Shown: in pieces, positions 36,658 through 44,852 of the stretch
Layout: every line of letters starts with the position of its first letter
How positions within the stretch are numbered: position 1 is the stretch's first letter
Assembly: GCF_020829445.1 (NCBI RefSeq)
Contig: NZ_JAIVFV010000011.1
Span: 1-64,000, forward strand
Origin: Nostoc sp. CHAB 5836
GTDB lineage: Bacteria; Cyanobacteriota; Cyanobacteriia; Cyanobacteriales; Nostocaceae
Direction: 5' to 3'
DNA: 64,000 bases
Notes under the pieces: generated by a model
What the model saw: only the letters and a program-made list of their open reading frames with translations
The model's database searches: none
What the model was told of the DNA's origin: nothing
Position numbers and translations under genes: made by a program

Positions 36658-36874
36658 GTTGGTTTTTCCCTGCTCAATGATACTAGATGTAACATTTAGT
36701 GGTTCAGGTTAGATTATGAAGTTCGGGATTTAATATTGTTTGCAAATTTTGGTATACTAAAAACGGTTTTTCGAGATACCTAGTGCGAGGAAAAAGGTGT
36801 ACCTATTTTAATTCCTATAGAGAAATTTAAGATATGCCTTCTGTCTTTGTCTTCGTACTTTTATAACTCCCTTA

Positions 36875-37129
36875 AAGGTTGTTTGAAAAGTCTGATTTAT
36901 TACTTCCCTTGGCGAGTATAATTCGCCCCTACACAGACAAAATCCTTGATTTTGATGCTTTCGGTGTGGGCGAACTTCTTTTGCATAAGCTAAAAAACAT
37001 CTAATTTGCATAATCGAATTAAATATAACTCTTGTGGGGTGGGCTGAAAAGCCCGCCCAGTATATGCAATTTAAATGTCCAACAGCTTAATAGCAAATTC
37101 TATTAGCCGAATACTGTTCAAACATCCTT
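36875..37129. mobile_element. 255-bp MITE with TTA target duplication
   Basis: The left end AAGGTTGTTTGAAAAGTC and right end ...TTCAAACATCCTT are inverted, both bordered by TTA (36,872-36,874 and 37,130-37,132). It belongs to the same family as the element at 27,018. The inside includes GGGCGGGCTTTTCAGCCCACCCC-like palindromic sequence near 37,040. No transposase is encoded. Confidence 0.85.
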
Positions 37130-37132
37130 TTA

Positions 37133-37384
37133 ACTAGACTTTATCCATTTTTTGTTAACGTTCCAACCGAGGCTGAAACCTTTGTGGAACGTTAGTTTTA
37201 CTTTTTCGATTTCACCGAGAATCAGTGACATGGAAAAAGTTTTTGCCCTGTCAAGAGAACCGAGTTGTTAATTTTGGATAAAGTCGAGCTTAAAAGAAGC
37301 TGCTTCGTTGTGTTGTCATCCGCGATCGCTCTGTGGTCAATTACGCAAATAATTTATTCATTTGATAATTAAGGAGAAACTCTC
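37133..37384. promoter_or_regulatory. Leader of the heparinase-like gene
   Basis: The stretch includes a GTTCCAACCGAGG...CCTTTGTGGAAC imperfect inverted repeat near 37,160-37,190, a GCGATCGC site, and the strong ribosome site TTAAGGAGAAACTCTC before ATG 37,385. The last 18 bases nearly equal those in front of the RTX-like gene at 26,471, hinting at shared translation signals or a common origin of the leaders. Confidence 0.45.
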
Positions 37385-39604
37385 ATGGCATTGTTGATTG
37401 CACATGATGAACTTATAGAACTAGAGTTTGCCCTTGAGATAGTTGATGATCGTCGGCAGGATTTTTTGACTGCTCTGCTCGATCGTACTCTCAAAAATAC
37501 TCGATTTCCAGGTTTAGTGCAGCCTTCAGATACTAATAAATGGTGGCATATTATTTGGGAGCGTTTAAGCGATGTCGCATTTATCTGCTTTTTAGCTAGA
37601 AAGTCAACTAATTTCGATGTTAATCAAATTCAATTTTTATCTGAAGCTGATCAAACAAAATACCAACAACCAGATGATAAACCGTGTGTATTTCCCTTAA
37701 TATCTGATTTAGTCAATCAAGTAATTAAATCTCATGAATTAATTCCTGAAACAGAAATAGTCAGGCTTCGACAATGGCTCAAGGATGTAGTGTTAGATGT
37801 CATACGCAAATCTGCGGATGAGTGGGTAGGCCCATCGTTTAGAAAACGTGGTAGAAAACTTATGGGACAGCTTGAGACTGCTCATGCTGGTATTGCTATT
37901 GCAACTGTTCTTGATCTATGCCCAGATATTTTTACTACCACTGAGTTAGATGAGATTCGTGAAGCTCTGATCAGTAAGCCTCAGAAACTGTGTCGAGAAT
38001 GGCTTGACAAGGTAATTACAAGAAAAAACATTACGAACAACTGGTTCATGGTTCTTCTCAATGGCTACGGCACAGTGTCTGCAATTCTTGGCGATCAAGC
38101 TGGTGTAGAAAAGTCTGTAGAAAACTACGAATTAGCTGTAAAGCTGTATAACCAAGATAGCTATGATGAATCTCTACAATACTGGAACTACGCAAGTTTG
38201 CACCTAGCGCACTTATTTGAAGTTCTTGTACGTTATAATCCGTCCTTAGAAAGCAAGCTTGATATATCCTGCTATACGCGCTGTATGCCTTGGGTTGTAT
38301 CATCATTTATTGAGATGAAACCTCTTGCAGGCTGGGGAGAATTAGCTTATCCTCGTTCTTTAAATTGGGGCGATTCGGTAGCTATTTTTAGACCGACTGC
38401 TGATCTTTTGCTCCATATCTCCCAACGGGCAAAAAAGAGTATGCCAATAGAAGCAGGGCTTGCATCTTGGATGTTTCAGGAAACTTATCAAGATCCCAAA
38501 CTAGATCCTGATGATCGAGCTACCTTCGGCTTTTTCAACAGTTTTCTGTTCCCGACTATACTCAACTGGAGATATACTAAAAATCCCATCACTCCTGAGC
38601 AAGCTAACCTTCCCCTAGCAACAAAATTCAACAATGGCAACGTCATCCTTCGCGATCGCTGGCACAATACATCGACAGTTTTAGGCGTTCAAGCTGGATA
38701 CGAGCCTTTACGCTCTAGTGGACATCGGCATGAGGATCACAATAGCTTTATACTCTCCTACGGCAGCGAAGACTTCTTCGTAGATCCTGGACATTGTTGT
38801 TATCGTCTTGATATCCAAGCTCACTCCAAATCCGCAGCTTATCACAGTACTTGGACTTTTATAAAAAAGAATGGCACAAGCTTGAAACAAAAACCTATAC
38901 TAGGCAATATCTACAAAAAAGCACCAGTTCTTAATAAGCTGAAACTATTTTGCCAAAAAGGTAATATGACTGTTATCGAGTCTGATGCGGCCGATGTTTA
39001 TGGTAAGCCCATCCAAAAAGCTCAGAGAACATGGATTATGTGTGGAGCAAATAGTATCTTCCTTGTAGATAGAATTGAATCGAAACAATCTATAGAAGTT
39101 AAAGCATCTTTTTTGCTTAATAATCGGGAAGCTAAACTTCAAACTCAAGTGATCACTCCTCGTCAATTACTATTTCGCCGAGGTGATGTTGGAATCAAAT
39201 TTGTTCTCGTAGCCGCAGTTTCAAGAAACTACTTTTGGTCTCCTGATTATCCCCTATATTTTGACGGTAAAAATAACGATACTGGTGCAACCTTTTCCCA
39301 GAGATGTGGCTATGTTCATGACTGTTATCACCCCCAGCCTGACCAAAAGGGTCAAGGGGCTGAAGGCTCTGGCATCATAGATACATGGACTACCCCCTCT
39401 GCTCGTGACCATCTTCTGATCTATGCTATTGTTATGGATGACATTGAACATATTTCACATTGGCAAATCGAGACTCTAAATAACAGCAAAATTCTGATCT
39501 CTCCTCCTTCGCAAAAGGGAAGCTTTCAACTACAAGCCAAACAAGATGGAAGCCTGATAGTTGAAGAATCAATTGACCAAACACAAATAATTATTCCTTA
39601 TTAA
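37385..39604 (+). CDS. Heparinase II/III-like protein
   Basis: A 739-aa protein. The C-terminal half (about residues 430-620) matches the heparinase II/III family: YEPLRSSGHRHEDHNSFILSYGSEDFFVDPGHCCYRLD, with the His/Asp cluster and VDPG motif typical of these polysaccharide lyases, and later WIMCGANSIFLVDRIES. The N-terminal half (about 50-400) is helical, as the alpha/alpha toroid of such enzymes would be (NNWFMVLLNGYG, GWGELAYPRSLNWGDS). No signal peptide is visible, which is unusual for a lyase of extracellular polysaccharide. Possible roles are turnover of sheath or capsule polymer; the substrate is unknown. It stands alone. Confidence 0.75.
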   Translation: MALLIAHDELIELEFALEIVDDRRQDFLTALLDRTLKNTRFPGLVQPSDTNKWWHIIWERLSDVAFICFLARKSTNFDVNQIQFLSEADQTKYQQPDDKPCVFPLISDLVNQVIKSHELIPETEIVRLRQWLKDVVLDVIRKSADEWVGPSFRKRGRKLMGQLETAHAGIAIATVLDLCPDIFTTTELDEIREALISKPQKLCREWLDKVITRKNITNNWFMVLLNGYGTVSAILGDQAGVEKSVENYELAVKLYNQDSYDESLQYWNYASLHLAHLFEVLVRYNPSLESKLDISCYTRCMPWVVSSFIEMKPLAGWGELAYPRSLNWGDSVAIFRPTADLLLHISQRAKKSMPIEAGLASWMFQETYQDPKLDPDDRATFGFFNSFLFPTILNWRYTKNPITPEQANLPLATKFNNGNVILRDRWHNTSTVLGVQAGYEPLRSSGHRHEDHNSFILSYGSEDFFVDPGHCCYRLDIQAHSKSAAYHSTWTFIKKNGTSLKQKPILGNIYKKAPVLNKLKLFCQKGNMTVIESDAADVYGKPIQKAQRTWIMCGANSIFLVDRIESKQSIEVKASFLLNNREAKLQTQVITPRQLLFRRGDVGIKFVLVAAVSRNYFWSPDYPLYFDGKNNDTGATFSQRCGYVHDCYHPQPDQKGQGAEGSGIIDTWTTPSARDHLLIYAIVMDDIEHISHWQIETLNNSKILISPPSQKGSFQLQAKQDGSLIVEESIDQTQIIIPY

Positions 39605-39619
39605 GGAATAGGAACGCTA

Positions 39620-39783
39620 AGTACAGCTTTGCATAAAATCGTGGTGAATTGAGGGTTGAAATTTAAACGCATAGGCGCAACTCTTGGAGACGCACTCGCG
39701 TTCGCCTTCCCGCAGGGTAGGGGCGCAAAGGGAAGCGCAAAGGTTCGCAGAGAATTCGCTACGAATTAATGAAACGCTGTACT
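39620..39783. repeat. AGTACAGC...GCTGTACT element
   Basis: A 164-bp repeat after the heparinase-like gene. A shorter inverted relative at 60,298-60,418 shares ATAAAATCGTGG, TTGAAATTTAAACGCA and GAATTCGCTACGAATT. The copy here has an extra insert of about 45 bp (GGAGACGCACTCGCGTTCGCC), itself a repeat motif. Inverted ends point to a mobile origin. Confidence 0.75.
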
Positions 39784-39836
39784 AAGTGATATCCCAACTC
39801 ATGGTACGTTTATAGTAAAGCCTTGATGATATAAGG

Positions 39837-39942
39837 CAATACACTTGGGTTAAGCATTTCCTCCTTCTCTCTTCTCTCTGTGTTCTCTGCACCTCTGTGG
39901 TTCGTAAAAAAAAGAGTTTCAGTCCTTTTGTGAACCGTATTG
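39837..39942. repeat. CAATAC...GTATTG repeat element
   Basis: A 106-bp member nearly identical to the one at 14,063, with TTCCTCCTTCTCTCTTCTCTC and GTTCGTAAAAAAAAGAG inside. After it come a GTAGTCAGCACAAAGCGTGCTGACTAC hairpin (about 40,026) and a GGGGTGTGTTA palindrome (about 40,140). Confidence 0.82.
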
Positions 39943-40239
39943 TGATACAAGGGACTTCCAAAAGCAAAGATGGGAGAGGTGCTGGGCGTGAGGGAAAAGA
40001 TTTAAGCTTGCATTGGGATGCTCCCCGTAGTCAGCACAAAGCGTGCTGACTACAAACCCTCAAAACTAACTTATACCAATTCTTTGTGAAGTTGCATAGA
40101 ATTTCACCCCACCCCTTGTCGAAAACCGCTATAGTCTTGTGGGGTGTGTTAACAAAGCGTAACACACCATTGCAATCTTTTAGTGCCCAATGCCAAGCTC
40201 TCTGGGGAGAATATGTCGAAAACTCAGAGAGATTAGAAG

Positions 40240-42045
40240 ATGCTTAATCAGACATATACAACAGATGTGTTAGTTGTCGGTGGAGGAACCGGAGGAACTG
40301 CGGCTGCTATCCAAGCAGCACGACGGGGAGCCAAAACCATTTTGGTGAGTGAATTTCCTTGGTTGGGGGGAATGCTAACTTCGGCTGGAGTGTCTGCACC
40401 TGATGGTAACGAATTAGAAGCCTTTCAAACAGGGTTATGGGGTGCATTTTTGCAGGAATTGCGACAACGACAGCCTGGAGGATTAGATAACAGTTGGGTA
40501 AGCTTTTTTAGTTACGATCCCCGCATTGGTGCAGAGATTTTTGCAGATTGGGTGCAGGAATTGCCCAATCTGCAATGGATTTCTGGACAAGTGCCAATAG
40601 ATGTTTACCGACAAGGTGATTCTATCACTGGTGTTCGCTTTCCTGATTTTGCTGTCACAGCCAAAATTATTCTCGACGCTACAGAATTGGGAGATTTATT
40701 GGCCTTAGCTGAAATACCTTACCGTTGGGGTTGGGAATTGCAATCTGAGTGGGGAGAACCCAGCGCCCCAGTGACTTTTAACTCTTTAACCCAGAGATAT
40801 CCTGTGCAAGCGCCCACTTATGTAGTGATTATGCAGGACTTTGGTGAAGCGATGTCTACGACGGGCAATGCCTACGCACCAGAAATTCCGGCTGCCCCTA
40901 ACTATAATCCGTCCCAGTTTACAGGTGCTTGGGATGGCTATGGAGCAGAGACATTTTTAAATTATGGACGTTTGCCTGGTGGTCTATTTATGATGAATTG
41001 GCCAATCTGTGGCAATGACTACGGCGAAGGAGTAGGGAGGTTGATAGAGTCAGATGTATCCAGAGGTGAATTCATCCAAGAATCTCGCTGGCACAGCCAA
41101 AATTTTGCCCATTTTATCCAAAATCAGCTTGGTCGTCGCTATGGTTTAGCAAAAAAAGTATTTCCTCATAGCCCTACAGCTTTTGCACTGCATCCTTATT
41201 ACCGGGAAAGCCGCCGCTTAGTGGGACTAACGACTCTCCGAGAACAGGATATTTTACCAGTTGCCGGTGGTAGAGTTGCATCTATATTTAATGATGCGGG
41301 TTTTTGCGATCGCAAAGCCTCTTTGATCAAAGAAGCGATCGCAGTTGGCAACTATGCCAATGACCATCATTATCCTGGTGTTCAATTCCCACTGCAACCT
41401 AAATCGATCCGTTGGGGAGGACGCTGGACTGGGACTCCCTTTACAATTCCCTACAGTTGTCTAATTCCAGCGACAACAGATGGTTTCTTGGTCTGTGAAA
41501 AGAATATTTCTGTCTCCCACATTGCCAACGGGGCCACCAGATTACAACCTGTGGTTATGGGCATTGGTCAAGCTGCGGGGATGGCGGCGGCGATGTGTGT
41601 TGAGTTAAACTGCCAGCCGAGGGATTTACCTGTCAGGGCGCTGCAAATGGCTTTATTGGCAGATGATCGCTCAAAAACGCTGATTATTCCTTTGTTCAAT
41701 CTTCCACCCAATCATTCGGATTGGCAACACTGGCAACTGTATTACTTAGATAACCCAGAAGCCTATCCAGTTAGTGGCCATTGCCCTGACTCTGCTTTTG
41801 ACAAGGCATTAATTCCGGAAAGTAACTGTTTCAAAGGCATTTTTTCCCGCTTGGAACAGCAAGAATACAGATTCACTGTCACAGCACCAGCCGCATATCA
41901 AGGCCAAAATTGGCAGCTTGTGACTTTGCGATCGTATATCGACGAGCAATTACGCGCTTATCCCCACGAACAATTAGTTACATTGTGGGGTCGTCAGAAT
42001 CACTCTGGTAATTGGTTATTGGTCGAACATTTAAACGGAGACTAA
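40240..42045 (+). CDS. FAD-dependent oxidoreductase (FAD_oxidored family)
   Basis: A 601-aa flavoprotein with the N-terminal Rossmann motif DVLVVGGGTGGTAAAIQAARRGAKTILVSE and the family's SEFPWLGGMLTSAGVSAPDGNE. A C-terminal FAD-contact region follows (SHIANGATRLQPVVMGIGQAAGMAAAMCVE). Members of this family are common but mostly uncharacterised; some act on sugars or complex ring compounds. About 130 C-terminal residues (after position 460) form an extra beta-rich part. No signal peptide is seen. Its stop codon is only about 17 bp before the NtcA site of patX, so patX has its own promoter tucked behind this gene. Confidence 0.85.
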   Translation: MLNQTYTTDVLVVGGGTGGTAAAIQAARRGAKTILVSEFPWLGGMLTSAGVSAPDGNELEAFQTGLWGAFLQELRQRQPGGLDNSWVSFFSYDPRIGAEIFADWVQELPNLQWISGQVPIDVYRQGDSITGVRFPDFAVTAKIILDATELGDLLALAEIPYRWGWELQSEWGEPSAPVTFNSLTQRYPVQAPTYVVIMQDFGEAMSTTGNAYAPEIPAAPNYNPSQFTGAWDGYGAETFLNYGRLPGGLFMMNWPICGNDYGEGVGRLIESDVSRGEFIQESRWHSQNFAHFIQNQLGRRYGLAKKVFPHSPTAFALHPYYRESRRLVGLTTLREQDILPVAGGRVASIFNDAGFCDRKASLIKEAIAVGNYANDHHYPGVQFPLQPKSIRWGGRWTGTPFTIPYSCLIPATTDGFLVCEKNISVSHIANGATRLQPVVMGIGQAAGMAAAMCVELNCQPRDLPVRALQMALLADDRSKTLIIPLFNLPPNHSDWQHWQLYYLDNPEAYPVSGHCPDSAFDKALIPESNCFKGIFSRLEQQEYRFTVTAPAAYQGQNWQLVTLRSYIDEQLRAYPHEQLVTLWGRQNHSGNWLLVEHLNGD

Positions 42046-42061
42046 TAAGAGTTTATTTTCA

Positions 42062-42075
42062 GTAAAACAGAATAC
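42062..42075 (+). promoter_or_regulatory. NtcA-binding site upstream of patX
   Basis: GTAAAACAGAATAC is a perfect GTA-N8-TAC match. It lies 14 bp before the DIF1 hexamer and 77 bp before the patX start. NtcA is the nitrogen-stress activator of heterocystous cyanobacteria. The published description of patX reports just such a site in front of the DIF1 box in heterocyst-forming strains. Confidence 0.85.
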
Positions 42076-42089
42076 TTTTTGATGAATTG

Positions 42090-42116
42090 TCCGGATATTA
42101 ATCAAAAAGCTAAGTA
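42090..42116 (+). promoter_or_regulatory. DIF1 motif and -10 region of patX
   Basis: TCCGGA at 42,090-42,095 is the DIF1 hexamer found in the -35 region of promoters induced in differentiating cells. After 15 bases comes TAAGTA(T), a plausible -10. The hexamer starts 63 bp before the patX ATG, within the short distance reported for this gene family. Confidence 0.85.
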
Positions 42117-42152
42117 TCAGTGAAGTGGAGAGTTCCAAAATAGACATCTGCT

Positions 42153-42380
42153 ATGCGTGCTGCCATTTCACTTTTAATCTCGAGTCTGGTGTTCGGCCCC
42201 TTAGCTTCTAACTGCCAAGCAATGGTCAATCACTTATCCTATGGGCTGCCTTCCACGCCTGCTTCGGAACAGTGGCTCTCGGCAGCATCTGAACAAGCTT
42301 CAGATGATGCGCCACGTCATCGCGGTAGTGGGCGCAGAGAAGTGACACAAAAACTCAAAAATATCTATGCTGTGGTTTAA
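42153..42380 (+). CDS. patX: PatX-type heterocyst inhibitory peptide precursor (RGSGR motif)
   Basis: A 75-aa precursor. Residues 1-23 are a hydrophobic export-type signal (MRAAISLLISSLVFGPLASN...CQA), and residues 56-62 read HRGSGRR, containing the RGSGR pentapeptide that binds HetR. PatX is the family found together with HetR in filamentous cyanobacteria; it has a hydrophobic N-terminus and this motif and inhibits differentiation. Unlike PatS, the motif is internal (57-61 of 75), so processing at both ends would be needed for a free peptide. NtcA and DIF1 sites upstream match the known promoter layout. hetR itself is 13 kb away in the same window. Confidence 0.95.
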   Translation: MRAAISLLISSLVFGPLASNCQAMVNHLSYGLPSTPASEQWLSAASEQASDDAPRHRGSGRREVTQKLKNIYAVV

Positions 42381-42941
42381 CTACCGTCGGGTAATGCCTC
42401 TTTTCCCAAAGGAACAGAATTACCAGAAAGCAGGATGTTGTGCTAAAGTATTTTGCACAGTTTTTCTGGCAGAGATATATACAGTTGACACACGAAAATC
42501 TTCAGCGATCGCTTAGTATTTCAACTGCAAGCTTTGTATATATAGTTGGCATCAATTGATCTAGGGTATCGATTCGCACAAGTAAGTTGGCACAATAAAA
42601 CTAAACTGTGTGAAGAAAAGTAAACAAGGCTCGAACCCTTTTTTCCCCAGCTAATAGCTCCCTGCCCCCTACCTTATCCCAACGATAATTATTTACGCCG
42701 AACTACTTAAGTAGTATAGGTTTATTGCACTTGCCAAGAAATCTTACTATTTCTGACCTACTCTTGCACCCTGCTTCCTTCTTCTCGTAGATGGCTGCCG
42801 ACAAAATAAATATTAGGAAGGATCTGCTAGATCATCTTAGTCATTACTAACTATTCTACACCCAAGGCCAAATGCAAAATTTTGCATTTGGCCTTTTTAG
42901 GTAAAGTTTACTTAAAGAAAAACAAATGAGGAGATTTTATC
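42381..42941. other. Spacer after patX
   Basis: No further gene is seen. It includes a divergent TAAGTT...TACTTA element (42,583-42,708, 126 bp), in which the inner heptamer part is replaced by unrelated sequence, and the long palindrome at 42,864-42,895. Confidence 0.6.
42864..42898 (+). terminator. Perfect 32-bp palindrome with T-run
   Basis: AAGGCCAAATGCAAAA pairs with TTTTGCATTTGGCCTT with no loop other than the AAAATTTT centre, and TTTTT follows on the plus strand. It would terminate rightward transcription, possibly of patX, and the same stem could end the leftward methyltransferase transcript, which stops 44 bp away. Confidence 0.75.
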
Positions 42942-43994
42942 TCAAGCCGACTTATGAGCAATGAAATACTTGCTCATAAAATGGACTTGGATCTCAATAT
43001 GCTCAAAGCCGACTCCCTGTAAACGTTCTACCAAGTTATCAGTGGTATAATGCTTATAATAGGGTTCATGGAAAGTTTCCGGGAAAGAATCGATCATATA
43101 TGCCAACTCAGGGGAATCACTCAACTGAATTGAGTCACAGATAATAAAGACTCCTCCTGGTTTTGTTACCCGGAAGCATTGCTCAATGACTGTCTGACGT
43201 ACAGGTGCTGGTAACTCATGGAAGAGAAAAATAGAAGTTACAGCATGAAAATAGTCATCTACATAGGGTAACTCTTCGGCATTGGCTTGTAAAAGTTGCG
43301 GCAGTTCTCCTGGAATTTGGGATAGCAGTTCATTTGCTTTACGCAAATAAGCTGGTGACAAATCTGTGCCAAACAGAGATGCTTGAGGCAGGGCTGCCCG
43401 AATCAACTTCAGAGTCCGCCCAGTTCCACAAGCTACATCCAAAATACGGGTTTGCCCTACCGACTCAAAAGCTTTCAGCCCTTGCTTGAGAGGAGCGAGA
43501 ATCCGCCGCCGCATCGCATCAGCGGCTCCACCAAAAAGAATTTCTACTTGTAAGTCATATAAATTGGCTGATAAGTCACTCAAGTAGCCATTGCTTTGCT
43601 GATGGAAGTTCTGCACATAGTAGCTGGGATAACCATCTGTGTCAATTTCGGGCGAAAAATCTTGGTAATTCTGTTGTTTAAGCCGCTCCCACGTTTGAGG
43701 GTAATCTAGCCATAGCAATGGATAGTAGCGGAAAAAGTCATCCCAAGGGTTGTCAAACAGCAAACTTTCCGGGCATACACCTTTTTGGGCATCTTGCCAG
43801 TCTGTTTCCAGCAATTGATTCAATCTCTGCTGAAGTTTAGCTAAAAGCTCATCCGGAATGGGTTTGGTCTTTTCTTCGAGTGTCGGATACACCAGGTTCC
43901 TCAACCGTGAACTTAATATTTTGTGAGCCAGACCAAAATAATTTTTGCCCTGCTGAAAGGTTTGATAAGTCAGCTTAGTTAAACTCTCAGGCAT
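42942..43994 (-). CDS. SAM-dependent methyltransferase (UbiE/COQ5-like class I)
   Basis: A 350-aa protein. The class-I SAM fold occupies about residues 170-310: RILDVACGTGRTLKLIRAAL (motif I), FGTDLSPAYLRKANELL (acidic loop II), LQANAEELPYVDDYFHAVTSIFLFHELP (motif III) and TKPGGVFIICDSIQ (post motif). The N-terminal 165 residues are a cyanobacteria-specific extension rich in aromatic and proline residues (CPESLLFDNPWDDFFRYYPLLWLDYP). The substrate is unknown; isoprenoid quinones and other lipids are common in relatives. No cofactor-processing partner is adjacent. Confidence 0.85.
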   Translation of the reverse strand: MPESLTKLTYQTFQQGKNYFGLAHKILSSRLRNLVYPTLEEKTKPIPDELLAKLQQRLNQLLETDWQDAQKGVCPESLLFDNPWDDFFRYYPLLWLDYPQTWERLKQQNYQDFSPEIDTDGYPSYYVQNFHQQSNGYLSDLSANLYDLQVEILFGGAADAMRRRILAPLKQGLKAFESVGQTRILDVACGTGRTLKLIRAALPQASLFGTDLSPAYLRKANELLSQIPGELPQLLQANAEELPYVDDYFHAVTSIFLFHELPAPVRQTVIEQCFRVTKPGGVFIICDSIQLSDSPELAYMIDSFPETFHEPYYKHYTTDNLVERLQGVGFEHIEIQVHFMSKYFIAHKSA

Positions 43995-44198
43995 AAAAAT
44001 AGCTCAAGCTTCGATTACTTCTATGTGAAGAATTGTAACAAATAAATTACTTGCTGTTGGAAAGGTAAAGGCTCCTAAGTAAGACAAATATAAAACTCGA
44101 TATTTTGGTCATCAAGGCTGTACTAGGTAAGATTTATCCGCCTTGTGGAAAAATACTCGATATTTCGGCTAAAGGTTAAATATAAATCTTTGTAAAAA

Positions 44199-44212
44199 GT
44201 AGCTTATGCTAC
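44199..44212 (+). promoter_or_regulatory. NtcA-binding site upstream of gifA
   Basis: GTAGCTTATGCTAC is a perfect GTA-N8-TAC palindrome. A TATATT -10 candidate follows only 11 bases later, too close for the activator spacing of about 22 bp, so bound NtcA would block RNA polymerase. That agrees with NtcA repression of gif genes known from Anabaena and Synechocystis. The repressor role is inferred from the spacing. Confidence 0.85.
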
Positions 44213-44281
44213 AGAATTTTTGCTATATTAGTCGTGTGAGAAAAAAAATTATATATTCACAAAATAGAGAGGACTATGGTT

Positions 44282-44482
44282 ATGTCTATCGCAGATAAAT
44301 CTCGTGCGTTAATGGTGCGCGAACACCAGCAAGTCAAGAATCGCCAACAATCGATGCTGATGAGGGCTGCACAAGAACTTGGTCTTCCTGAAGAAGCATC
44401 CCACTACTGGAATCCGATTCAAGGGAAGGTAGATACTAACACTCGGACGATTTATGGGCCCAGTCATGCTTCCATGAGCTAA
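44282..44482 (+). CDS. gifA: Glutamine synthetase inactivating factor (IF7-type)
   Basis: GifA is a small basic protein that binds and inhibits glutamine synthetase when nitrogen is plentiful. The 66-aa protein has the family core DKSRALMVREHQQVKNRQQSMLMRAAQELGL, with the basic residues that contact GlnA. I prefer ATG 44,282 (GAGAGG at good distance) over ATG 44,276. The C-terminus (YWNPIQGKVDTNTRTIYGPSHASMS) is duplicated as a fragment next to glnA. It is followed by a terminator hairpin. The gene faces glnA, with an RTX-repeat gene between them; in Anabaena gifA and glnA are direct neighbours. Confidence 0.92.
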   Translation: MSIADKSRALMVREHQQVKNRQQSMLMRAAQELGLPEEASHYWNPIQGKVDTNTRTIYGPSHASMS

Positions 44483-44545
44483 GTTTCAAAAGCTTTAAGG
44501 TTGATTTTTTGAGTGAATATCTCAACTGACAACTGTGGAAAAAAA

Positions 44546-44568
44546 GCCACCCTCTACTCTAGGGTGGC
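44546..44568. terminator. Terminator hairpin after gifA
   Basis: GCCACCCT and AGGGTGGC (8 bp) enclose CTACTCT, preceded by AAAAAA and followed by TAAACTT. The A-run on one side makes it a better terminator for leftward reading, the direction of glnA in the ancestral order. A second copy at 46,439-46,461 now ends glnA. Confidence 0.75.
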
Positions 44569-44585
44569 TAAACTTATATATTTAT

Positions 44586-44676
44586 AGGACTTACGCAAAA
44601 TATCTCTCAAACTCTGATTTCTCCGTGACCTCTGTGCCTCTGCGGTTCGTTATTCCCTAAATTGTGCGTAAGTCCT
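44586..44676. repeat. Short element with AGGACTTACGCA / TGCGTAAGTCCT termini
   Basis: A 91-bp copy with perfect 12-bp inverted ends. It sits in the gifA downstream sequence; the paralogous stretch next to glnA (46,461-46,490) runs from CTTATATACTTAGATAGATACGGTAC without it, so this copy inserted after the duplication, or was lost from the other copy. Confidence 0.85.
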
Positions 44677-44852
44677 AATTTAGATAGATACGGTACCAAT
44701 ACTGCGTAGGTTTTGAATCGATCCCCCCCAACCCCCCGATAAATTGGCTTGCTCAGAATAGCTTATTTTTCCCCTTTTTTAAGGTTTAAAACTACGTTTA
44801 TAGGTTAAATACTTTCTCACGGATGATTCCGGATTGCTATAGTGATATGTGT

